NCBI RefSeq assembly: GCF_015070385.1
Contig: NZ_JADCSA010000013.1
Span: 1-64,000 of the forward strand
Origin: Nocardioides malaquae
GTDB taxonomy: Bacteria; Actinomycetota; Actinomycetes; Propionibacteriales; Nocardioidaceae
Direction: 5' to 3'
DNA length: 64,000 bases
This document shows, piece after piece, positions 56,413 through 64,000 of this stretch. The position numbers and the translations under genes were made by a program. Within the stretch, counting starts at the first letter, position 1; every line of letters starts with the position of its first letter. Under the pieces are notes generated by a model that saw nothing but the letters and a program-made list of their open reading frames with translations, had not been told where the DNA came from and did not search any database.

Positions 56413-58832
56413 GTGACAACCAGCCCCAGGAGACCGTCACCTTCACCATCGACGGCATCACCACGACGGTGCCCAAGGGCTCCCTGGTGATCCGGGCGGC
56501 GGAGGAGGTCGGGATCCAGATCCCCCGCTTCTGCGACCACCCGCTGCTCAAGCCCGTGGGTGCCTGCCGCCAGTGCCTCGTCGAGGTGGCCCTGCCCGGC
56601 CCCGACGGCGAGCTGCGCCAGATGCAGGGTCCGCCCGGCCGGATGAAGCCGCAGCCGTCGTGCACCCTGGTCGCCTCCGAGGGCATGGAGGTGAAGACCC
56701 AGCTGACCTCCGCCGGCGCCGACAAGGCCCAGCAGGGGATCATGGAGTTCCTGCTGATCAACCACCCGCTCGACTGCCCGGTCTGCGACAAGGGCGGCGA
56801 GTGCCCGCTGCAGAACCAGGCGATGAGCAACGGCCGGGGTGAGTCTCGCTTCTCCGAGCAGGGCATGGTCAAGCGCACCTTCCCCAAGCCGATCAACCTC
56901 TCGCCGCAGATCTTGCTCGACCGCGAGCGGTGCATCGTCTGCCAGCGCTGCACCCGCTTCACCGACGAGATCGCCGGTGACCCCTTCATCGCGCTCGTCG
57001 AGCGTGGCGCCCAGCAGCAGATCGGCATCGCACCCGACGCGCCGTTCCTCTCCTACTTCGCCGGCAACACGATCCAGATCTGCCCGGTCGGGGCCCTGAC
57101 CAGCGAGGACTACCGCTTCCGCGCCCGTCCCTTCGACCTGGTCTCCACCCCCTCGGTCGCCGAGCACGACGCCTGTGGTGCCGCGATCCGCGTCGACCAC
57201 CGCCGCGGCAAGGTCACCCGACGCCTCGCCGGTGACGACCCCGAGGTCAACGAGGAGTGGATCACCGACAAGGACCGCTTCGCCTTCCACTACACCCGCA
57301 CCCCGGACCGGCTGACCCACCCGCTGGTGCGCGACCGCGTGGAAGACGGCGGCGACGGGCAGCTGCGTCCGGCGTCGTGGCCCGAGGCCTTCGCGGTGGC
57401 TGCGCGCGGACTCGCCGCCGCCGGCGCCTCCGCGGTGCTCACCGGTGGTCGCCTGACTGCGGAGGATGCCTACGCCTACTCCAAGTTCGCCCGGGTCGCC
57501 CTGGGCACCAACGACATCGACTTCCGGGCCCGCCCGCTGAGCGGTGAGGAGACCGACTTCCTCACCGCGCACGTCGCCACCTCCGCGACCGACGCCCCGT
57601 CGGTGACGTACGCCGACCTCGAGGCCGCGGGCACCGTCGTCCTCGTCGGGCTGGAGCCCGAGGACGAGGCCGGCACCCTCTTCCTGCGCCTGCGCAAGGC
57701 TGTCACCCACCACGGCACCCGGGTGGTCGCGGTGGCCCCGCTCGCCTCGCGCGGGTCGCGCAAGCTGTCCGCAGAGGTCGTGCTCACCGCGCCCGGCGAC
57801 GAGGCCGCTGCCCTGGCGGGGCTGTCGCTGACCGCGGGCGACGTGGTCCTGGCCGGTGAGCGTCTCGCGACCTCGCCCGGGGCGTACGCCGCCGTCGCCG
57901 ACCTGGTGGCCCGCAGCGGAGCCCGCTCCGGCTGGGTGCCGCGCCGTGCCGGTGACCGTGGTGCGGTGGACGCCGGCTGCCTGCCGACCCTCCTGCCCGG
58001 TGCCCGTCCGGTGGCCGACGCCGCCGCCCGTGTCGACGTGGCCAGCGCCTGGGGCGTCGACTCGGTGCCCTCGGGCGCCGGCCGCGACGCCGACGCGATC
58101 GTCGCCGCCACGGCTGCCGGCCAGGTCCGCGGGCTGGTCGTGGGTGGCGTCGACCCCGACGACACCGCAGACCCGGCCGCCTTCCGGGCCGCGCTCGAGG
58201 CGGCCGCGTTCGTCGTCTCCCTCGAGCAGCGCGAGACCGACGTGACCCGACTGGCCGACGTGGTCCTCCCGGTGGCCCCGGTGGTCAACAAGGCCGGCAC
58301 CTTCGTCACCTGGGACGGCCGCGCCCGCGCCTTCGACACGGTGCTCGCCGACCCGATGACCCTGCCCGACCTGCGTGTCCTCGCCGGCATCGCCGAGGAG
58401 ATGGGTCGCCCGCTCGGCTGGCGGACGGTGCAGGAGCTCCGCACCGAGATCGTGCAGCTGGGTGCGTGGGACGGTGCCCGTCCCACCGAGGTCTCCGTCG
58501 GAGACGCTGCGGTCGCCCATGGTGAAGGTCTGCGGCTCGCCACGTGGCGCCAGCTGGTCGACCTCGGCACCCTGCAGCAGGGTGAGATCCACTACCAGGC
58601 CACCGCTCGACCGGCCGTCGCGCGCCTCGGCGCCGACGACGCCGCGGGGCTCGGCCTGGCCGACGGCGACCTGGTCACCGTGACCGGTGACCGCGGCTCG
58701 ATGACCTTGCCGCTGGAGGTCGCCGACGTGGCCCCGGGCGTGGTGTGGGTGCCGATGCGGTCCACGGGCCTCGGCGTGCTCGCCGAGCTCGCCTCCCCGG
58801 GGAGCACGGTCGTCGTGAAGGGAGTCCAGTGA
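56409..58832 (+). CDS. nuoG: NADH-quinone oxidoreductase subunit G
   Basis: An 807-residue 75-kDa subunit. Cluster N1b: Cys42, 53, 56, 85. Cluster N5: His119, Cys123, 126, 132 ([16 protein letters not shown]). Cluster N4: Cys175, 178, 181, 225. The extra N7 cluster of E. coli and Thermus is not supported, because only Cys256 (EHDACGAAI) remains in that region. The rest is a degenerate molybdopterin-oxidoreductase-like domain. ATG 56409 overlaps nuoF; the TGA overlaps the nuoH ATG. Confidence 0.97.
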
Positions 58833-60178
58833 TGTACACCGCCGCGGACGGCGCGCTCAGCGCCTTCGGTCAGGACCCGCTGTGGATCGTCATCGTCAAG
58901 GCGGTGCTGATCTTCCTGGTGCTCGTCCTGCTGACGCTCTTCAACATCTGGTTCGAGCGTCGTGTGGTCGGCCGCATGCAGCACCGGATCGGGCCGAACG
59001 TCAACGGTCCCTTCGGCCTCCTGCAGTCGCTCTCCGACGGCGCGAAGCTGATGTTCAAGGAAGACATCATCCCGAAGGCGGCCGACACGGTCGTCTTCCT
59101 GCTGGCGCCGCTCATCATCGTGGTGCCCGCCTTCGTGACCTTCGCCGTCATCCCGTTCGGTCCGGAGGTCAACCTCTTCGGCACCCAGACCCCGTTGCAG
59201 CTCACCGACATGCCGGTGGCCGTGCTCTTCGTGATGGCGATCGCCTCGATCGGTATCTACGGCATCGTGCTGGCCGGGTGGTCGTCGGGCTCGACCTACT
59301 CGCTGCTCGGCGGCCTGCGCTCGAGCGCCCAGATGATCTCCTACGAGATCTCGATGGGACTCGCGCTCGTGGCGGTCTTCATGTACGCCGGCTCGATGTC
59401 GACGGCCGAGATCGTCGAGGCGCAGGACGACCTCTGGTTCGGCCTGATCCTCGCCCCGTCGTTCGTGATCTACGTGATCTCCATGGTCGGCGAGACCAAC
59501 CGCGCGCCCTTCGACCTCCCCGAGGCCGAGGGTGAGCTGGTGGGTGGCTTCCACACCGAGTACTCGGGCATGAAGTTCGCGATGTTCTTCCTCGCCGAGT
59601 ACATCAACATGGCGATGGTCTCCGCGCTCGCCACCACCCTCTTCCTGGGTGGCTGGAAGGCGCCGTGGGGCGTCGAGCACCTGTGGGAGGGCGCCAACGA
59701 GGGCTACTGGCCCGTGCTCTGGTTCTTCGGCAAGCTGCTCCTCTTCATCTTCATGTTCATCTGGCTGCGCGGCACCCTGCCCCGCCTGCGCTACGACCAG
59801 TTCATGGCCTTCGGCTGGAAGGTGCTCATCCCCGGTGCGCTGGGGTGGGTCGTCCTCGTCGCGCTCGTGCGGGTGATGTCCCTGGAGAACACCTTCGACC
59901 GCGGCACCCTGGTGCTCGTGGCCGCCGGGGCCGTCATCGTGGCCGCCATCGTGCTGTTCTGGCCGAGCCGGTCCGGCGGCGCCGAGGAGCCCACCGCCCG
60001 ACCCGTCGTGGTCACCGGTGACCCGGCATTCCCCGTCCCGCTGATGACCGCCGGTGCGGTGCGGGGCGCGGCTGCGCCCCTCACCTTCGGCGCCCCCGGC
60101 GGGACACCGACCACCGTGCGGGGCGAGAGCGGCCCGGGCGACGACGTACGGACCTCGACCAGCCAGGAGGAGAACTGA
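58832..60178 (+). CDS. nuoH: NADH-quinone oxidoreductase subunit H
   Basis: A 448-residue membrane subunit with about eight helices. Signatures: [38 protein letters not shown] and [20 protein letters not shown], which form the quinone entry. The C-terminal ~65 residues after the last helix are a disordered tail. ATG 58832 overlaps nuoG by one base; GTG 58829 is also possible. Confidence 0.97.
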   Translation: MYTAADGALSAFGQDPLWIVIVKAVLIFLVLVLLTLFNIWFERRVVGRMQHRIGPNVNGPFGLLQSLSDGAKLMFKEDIIPKAADTVVFLLAPLIIVVPAFVTFAVIPFGPEVNLFGTQTPLQLTDMPVAVLFVMAIASIGIYGIVLAGWSSGSTYSLLGGLRSSAQMISYEISMGLALVAVFMYAGSMSTAEIVEAQDDLWFGLILAPSFVIYVISMVGETNRAPFDLPEAEGELVGGFHTEYSGMKFAMFFLAEYINMAMVSALATTLFLGGWKAPWGVEHLWEGANEGYWPVLWFFGKLLLFIFMFIWLRGTLPRLRYDQFMAFGWKVLIPGALGWVVLVALVRVMSLENTFDRGTLVLVAAGAVIVAAIVLFWPSRSGGAEEPTARPVVVTGDPAFPVPLMTAGAVRGAAAPLTFGAPGGTPTTVRGESGPGDDVRTSTSQEEN

Positions 60179-60786
60179 TGGTTGACACCACCCGGTCGTC
60201 CGACGAGGGACCCGCCTCCCTCAAGGACCAGCTGTGGAACCCGATCGCCGGATTCGGCGTGACGTTCCGGACGATGTTCAAGAAGGTCGTCACCGAGAAG
60301 TACCCCTTCGACAAGCAGCCCACCGCGCCGCGGTTCCACGGGCGTCACCAGCTGAACCGCTGGCCCGACGGCCTGGAGAAGTGCGTGGGCTGCGAGCTGT
60401 GCGCGTGGGCCTGCCCGGCCGACGCCATCTACGTCGAGGGTGCCTCCAACAGCGAGGACGAGCGCTTCAGCCCCGGCGAGCGCTACGGCCGCGTCTACCA
60501 GATCAACTACCTGCGGTGCATCCTCTGCGGCCTCTGCATCGAGGCGTGCCCCACCCGGGCGCTGACGATGACCAACGAGTACGAGCTGGCCGACTCGACC
60601 CGGGAGTCGCTCATCTACGAGAAGTCCGACCTCCTGGCTCCGCTCCTGCCCGGCATGGAGCAGCCGCCCCACCCGATGCGCCTGGGCGACGACGAGGGCG
60701 ACTACTACCGCGGCGACTTCGCCGCCCGGGACGCCCGGAGCGGCGACGCGAAGACCCCGGACCCGCAGAAGGAGGCCGAGCAGTGA
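60178..60786 (+). CDS. nuoI: NADH-quinone oxidoreductase subunit I
   Basis: A 202-residue ferredoxin-like subunit with two [4Fe-4S] clusters (N6a, N6b) held by [12 protein letters not shown] (Cys69, 72, 75, 79) and [12 protein letters not shown] (Cys114, 117, 120, 124). The C-terminal tail after residue 165 is charged. ATG 60178 overlaps the nuoH stop by one base. Confidence 0.98.
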   Translation: MVDTTRSSDEGPASLKDQLWNPIAGFGVTFRTMFKKVVTEKYPFDKQPTAPRFHGRHQLNRWPDGLEKCVGCELCAWACPADAIYVEGASNSEDERFSPGERYGRVYQINYLRCILCGLCIEACPTRALTMTNEYELADSTRESLIYEKSDLLAPLLPGMEQPPHPMRLGDDEGDYYRGDFAARDARSGDAKTPDPQKEAEQ

Positions 60787-61631
60787 CCGCCTTCTGGATC
60801 CTGGCGCCGATCATGGTCCTCGCCGCGCTGGGGCTGCTCGTCGTGCGCAAGGCCGTGCACGCCGCGCTGCTCCTGGCGACCGTGATGATCAGCCTCGCGG
60901 TGCTCTACCTGTCGCTCGAGGCCCCGTTCCTCTTCGTGGTGCAGATCATCGTCTACACCGGCGCCATCCTGATGCTCTTCCTCTTCGCCCTGATGCTGGT
61001 CGGCGTCGACGTCGCCGACTCGGTGGTGGAGACGATCCGTGGCCAGCGAGTGGCCAGCGTCGTCGCCGGGCTCGCCCTCGGCACCCTGCTGCTCGTCGTG
61101 CTCGGACAGGTCGGCTACGGCACCGTCGTGGGTCTGGAGACCGCGAACTCCGACGGCAACATCGAGGGCCTCGCGGCGCTGCTCTTCTCGCGCTACGTGC
61201 TGGCGTTCGAGGCGACCGCCGCACTCCTCATCACTGCGGCCCTCGGGGCCATGGTGCTCACCCACCGGGACAAGGGACCGCGCGTGACCCAGGCCGACCT
61301 CGCCGCCGAGCGCATGCGCGCCTACAAGGAGTCGGGCAAGCACCCCGGACCGCTGCCCGCCCCCGGCGTGTACGCCCGGCACAACGCCGTGGACACCCCC
61401 GGCCTGCTGCCCGACGGCAGCCCCGAGCCGTCGTCGGTCTCGCGGGTCCTCGCGGCGCGCGGCACGGTGCGCTCCGCCCCTGCCGAGGCTGACCGGATCG
61501 ACGACGTGCTGCGGCAGGTCGCGGGCCAGCCCTCGCCGGGCCCGGTGGTGGCCAACGAGGAGCAGGGCGCAGCACAGAACGCGACCGACGTCGTTGACGA
61601 GGCCGGCGAGTCGAAGGGAGACCGGGCATGA
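60783..61631 (+). CDS. nuoJ: NADH-quinone oxidoreductase subunit J
   Basis: A 282-residue membrane subunit. Five helices lie in the first ~165 residues, with the conserved helix [19 protein letters not shown] near 55-75. About 115 residues of hydrophilic, Pro/Ala/Glu-rich C-terminal extension follow, longer than in E. coli NuoJ (about 184 total). GTG 60783 overlaps nuoI, and the stop overlaps nuoK. Confidence 0.96.
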   Translation: MTAFWILAPIMVLAALGLLVVRKAVHAALLLATVMISLAVLYLSLEAPFLFVVQIIVYTGAILMLFLFALMLVGVDVADSVVETIRGQRVASVVAGLALGTLLLVVLGQVGYGTVVGLETANSDGNIEGLAALLFSRYVLAFEATAALLITAALGAMVLTHRDKGPRVTQADLAAERMRAYKESGKHPGPLPAPGVYARHNAVDTPGLLPDGSPEPSSVSRVLAARGTVRSAPAEADRIDDVLRQVAGQPSPGPVVANEEQGAAQNATDVVDEAGESKGDRA

Positions 61632-61927
61632 GTGTCACCCCGTTCATCGTCCTCTCGGCGATCCTCTTCACCATCGGCGCCGTGGGCGTGCTGACCCGGC
61701 GCAACGCGATCGTGGTCTTCATGTGCGTGGAGCTGATGCTCAACGCCTGCAACCTCGCGCTGGTGAGCTTCGCCAAGCTGCACGGCAACCTCGACGGGCA
61801 GGTGGCCGCCTTCTTCGTGATGGTGGTGGCCGCAGCCGAGGTGGTCGTCGGGCTGGCGATCATCATGACCATCTTCCGGACCCGTCGCTCGGCCTCGGTC
61901 GACGACGCGAGCCTGCTGAAGTACTGA
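61628..61927 (+). CDS. nuoK: NADH-quinone oxidoreductase subunit K
   Basis: A 99-residue three-helix subunit with the conserved membrane glutamates in [15 protein letters not shown] and [16 protein letters not shown] 61628 overlaps nuoJ by four bases; nuoL follows after ten. Confidence 0.98.
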   Translation: MSVTPFIVLSAILFTIGAVGVLTRRNAIVVFMCVELMLNACNLALVSFAKLHGNLDGQVAAFFVMVVAAAEVVVGLAIIMTIFRTRRSASVDDASLLKY

Positions 61928-61937
61928 GAGGTCTGAC

Positions 61938-63905
61938 ATGACGACTGCACTCTCACTGGGCGCTGGCCTCTCGCTGGCCGACGCCGTGGTGCCGGTGGTG
62001 GAGCCCGGCCAGGCCGACGGCGTCCTCTCGCTGCTGTGGCTGGTCATCGGCCTGCCGCTGCTGGGAGCCCTGGTGCTCCTGCTGGGCGGCCCGATGACGC
62101 GCGGCGCGATCGACCGGTGGGGCCACTGGCTCGGCACCGCGACCGCGGCTGGCTCCTTCGTCCTGAGCCTGGTGCTCTTCTTCGAGCTGCGGGGTCGCGA
62201 CGAGTCGCAGCGCCAGATCGGCCAAGAGCTCTGGACGTGGTTCTCCGCCGGTCCGGTCGAGGTCGGCATGGACCTGCTCTACGACCCGCTCTCCGCGCTC
62301 TTCCTCCTGCTGATCACGGGTGTGGGCACGCTGATCCACGTCTACTCGATCGGCTACATGGAGCACGACGAGCGTCGGCGCCGCTTCTTCGGCTACCTCA
62401 ACCTCTTCATCGCCGCGATGCTCCTGCTGGTGCTCGCCGGCAACTTCGTGGGTCTCTTCTTCGGCTGGGAGGGTGTCGGTCTCGCGTCCTACCTGCTGAT
62501 CGGCTTCTGGCAGCACAAGCCGTCGGCCGCTGCGGCCGCGAAGAAGGCCTTCGTGATGAACCGCGTGGGTGACATCGGCCTGGCGCTCGCCATCGGTCTG
62601 ATGTTCGCCACCTTCGGCAGCACCGACTTCGCGGTCGTCTCGGCCGCCGCGGAGCGCGCCAGCGACTCGACGCTCACGGCCCTGGGCCTGCTGCTCCTGC
62701 TCGGTGCCTGCGGCAAGTCGGCCCAGGTGCCGCTGCAGGCGTGGCTGCTCGACGCCATGGAGGGCCCGACGCCGGTGTCGGCCCTGATCCACGCGGCCAC
62801 GATGGTGACCGCCGGTGTCTACCTGGTGGTGCGTGCCAACTTCATCTTCGAGAACGCGCCGATCGCCCAGACCGCGGTCGTGGTGGTCGCCACCGTCACG
62901 CTCCTGTGGGGTGCGGTGCTCGGCTGCGCCAAGGACGACATCAAGAAGGCGCTGGCCGGGTCGACGATGAGCCAGATCGGCTACATGATGCTGGCCGCCG
63001 GTCTCGGCGTCGCGGGCTACGCCTTCGCGATCCTGCACCTGCTCACCCACGGCTTCTTCAAGGCCAACATGTTCCTCGGGGCCGGGTCGGTCATGCACGG
63101 CATGGACGACGACGTGAACATGCGTCGCTACGGCGGACTCGGCAAGGCCATGCCAGTGACCTACCTGACCTTCCTGATGGGTTACCTGGCCATCATCGGC
63201 TTCCCCGGGTTCTCCGGCTTCTGGTCGAAGGACAAGATCATCGAGACGGCGCTCGTGGAGAACCCGGTGGTCGGCGTCGCGGCCCTGGTCGGCGCAGGAG
63301 TCACCGGCTTCTACATGACCCGGCTGATGGTCCTCACGTTCTGGGGCGACAAGCGTTGGGAGCCGGGCGTGCACCCGCACGAGTCGCCGAAGGTGATGAC
63401 CGTGCCGCTCATCGTGCTGGCCGCGCTCTCCGTGCTGGGCGGCATCCTGCTCCTGGGCGACTGGATCGTCGAGTGGCTCACGCCGGTGGTCGGCCACGCC
63501 GCCCACCACGAGCCGCCGGTGCCGGCCTGGGTGATCACGATCCTGATCACCGCGGTCGTCGCCTCCGGTGTCGCCGTGGCGATCTGGTTCGTGGCCAAGC
63601 GCGACATCCCGCGTGAGGCGCCCACCGACGTCTCCTTCCTGACCCGTGCGGCCCGTGCCGACCTCTACGGCGACCAGATCAACGAGGTCCTGGTGATCGA
63701 GCCGGGCCGCCGTCTGGCGACCGGACTCACCACCATGGACCGAGTGGTGGTCGACGGTGCCGTCGAAGGTGGTGCAGCAGCGACCCAGGGCCTGTCCCGG
63801 GTGCTGCGCCGGATCCAGAACGGTTTCGTCCGCTCGTACGCCCTTTCCCTCGTCGGCGGTGTCCTGATCGTCGTCCTCGTCCTGCTGGCGGTGAACCTCG
63901 CATGA
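61938..63905 (+). CDS. nuoL: NADH-quinone oxidoreductase subunit L
   Basis: A 655-residue antiporter-like proton-pumping subunit. Signatures: [22 protein letters not shown] (catalytic Glu), [31 protein letters not shown] with lysine, and [13 protein letters not shown]. The long lateral helix and final anchor are present at the C-terminus. It overlaps nuoM by four bases. Confidence 0.98.
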   Translation: MTTALSLGAGLSLADAVVPVVEPGQADGVLSLLWLVIGLPLLGALVLLLGGPMTRGAIDRWGHWLGTATAAGSFVLSLVLFFELRGRDESQRQIGQELWTWFSAGPVEVGMDLLYDPLSALFLLLITGVGTLIHVYSIGYMEHDERRRRFFGYLNLFIAAMLLLVLAGNFVGLFFGWEGVGLASYLLIGFWQHKPSAAAAAKKAFVMNRVGDIGLALAIGLMFATFGSTDFAVVSAAAERASDSTLTALGLLLLLGACGKSAQVPLQAWLLDAMEGPTPVSALIHAATMVTAGVYLVVRANFIFENAPIAQTAVVVVATVTLLWGAVLGCAKDDIKKALAGSTMSQIGYMMLAAGLGVAGYAFAILHLLTHGFFKANMFLGAGSVMHGMDDDVNMRRYGGLGKAMPVTYLTFLMGYLAIIGFPGFSGFWSKDKIIETALVENPVVGVAALVGAGVTGFYMTRLMVLTFWGDKRWEPGVHPHESPKVMTVPLIVLAALSVLGGILLLGDWIVEWLTPVVGHAAHHEPPVPAWVITILITAVVASGVAVAIWFVAKRDIPREAPTDVSFLTRAARADLYGDQINEVLVIEPGRRLATGLTTMDRVVVDGAVEGGAAATQGLSRVLRRIQNGFVRSYALSLVGGVLIVVLVLLAVNLA

Positions 63906-64000
63906 GCGACTTTCCCTGGTTGACCCTGCTGATCCTCGTGCCCCTGGTGGGTGCGCTGGTGACGGCACTCCTCCCCGCGGGCAACGGCGCCCTGGCCAAG
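63902..64000 (+). CDS. nuoM: NADH-quinone oxidoreductase subunit M, 5' end
   Basis: Only the first 33 codons lie in the window: [20 protein letters not shown], then a short loop. This is the first helix of NuoM. ATG 63902 overlaps the nuoL stop. The identity rests on order in the operon and the helix pattern, so it is less certain than the others. Confidence 0.85.
   Translation, partial: MSDFPWLTLLILVPLVGALVTALLPAGNGALAK

Noticed and set aside
61953-63968. 671-codon reading frame on the minus strand
   Set aside because: Shadow of nuoL; His/Asp/Gln-rich with no family features.

Overview
The window looks like a chromosomal core segment of a high-GC actinobacterium, most likely of the Nocardioides / Nocardioidaceae type (inference). 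The reasons are very high GC, frequent GTG and TTG starts, Lsr2, ClpC, menaquinone biosynthesis, a DUF222-HNH gene, a DUF4229 gene, and a gene order that parallels known actinobacterial blocks. These blocks are coaX-lsr2-clpC-mutY-disA-radA, ppx-isomerase-proC-HTH-bS22-epimerase-acyltransferase-HAD, glutaredoxin-hemA-hemC-hemD-hemB-hemL, phosphatase-tlpA-ccdA-resB-ccsB, menA-menE-menC-menD-menG, and nuoA to nuoM. No rRNA, tRNA, CRISPR array or recognisable insertion sequence was seen.

Region by region. 1-7.3 kb: the 3' end of a type III pantothenate kinase gene broken by a one-base frameshift, then lsr2 sandwiched between two paralogous secreted propeller/Ig-like genes, then clpC behind a candidate ClgR box. 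7.3-15.9 kb: mutY, an unknown anchored protein, the radA-disA pair, a methyltransferase/VOC pair, a cysteine-rich protein, then a Ppx/GppA phosphatase and a TIM-barrel isomerase. 15.9-19.2 kb: an accessory island holding a DUF222-HNH gene, a perfect 44-nt palindrome and a three-gene exported-protein module of lower GC. 19.4-27.2 kb: proC, an AcuC-like deacetylase, a small HTH regulator, the 33-residue ribosomal protein bS22, an epimerase, an acyltransferase, a HAD hydrolase, an acyl-CoA ligase and a glutaredoxin-like protein.

27.2-39.4 kb: rex-hemA-hemC-hemD and hemB, hemL make heme from glutamyl-tRNA. The hemL transcript runs on, with overlapping start and stop codons, into a phosphatase and the System II cytochrome c maturation genes (tlpA-like, ccdA, resB, ccsB). 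39.4-51 kb: menaquinone genes menA, menE, menC, menD, menF and menG, interspersed with an Eis-like acetyltransferase, a DUF4185 protein, a GH16 lipoprotein and an L,D-transpeptidase. 51.2-64 kb: the complex I operon from nuoA into nuoM, which runs off the window.

How it fits together. Heme, cytochrome c maturation, menaquinone and NADH dehydrogenase make this a respiratory-chain neighbourhood. Good candidate Rex operators sit upstream of both rex-hemACD and nuo, so NADH/NAD+ redox state probably ties the two blocks together, as described for Streptomyces. The least explained parts are the paralog pair around lsr2, the low-GC secreted module at 17.4-19.2 kb, and several exact palindromes in intergenic DNA. 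No intergenic stretch exceeds 300 bases; the longest (50958-51230) is described under the nuo regulatory entries.
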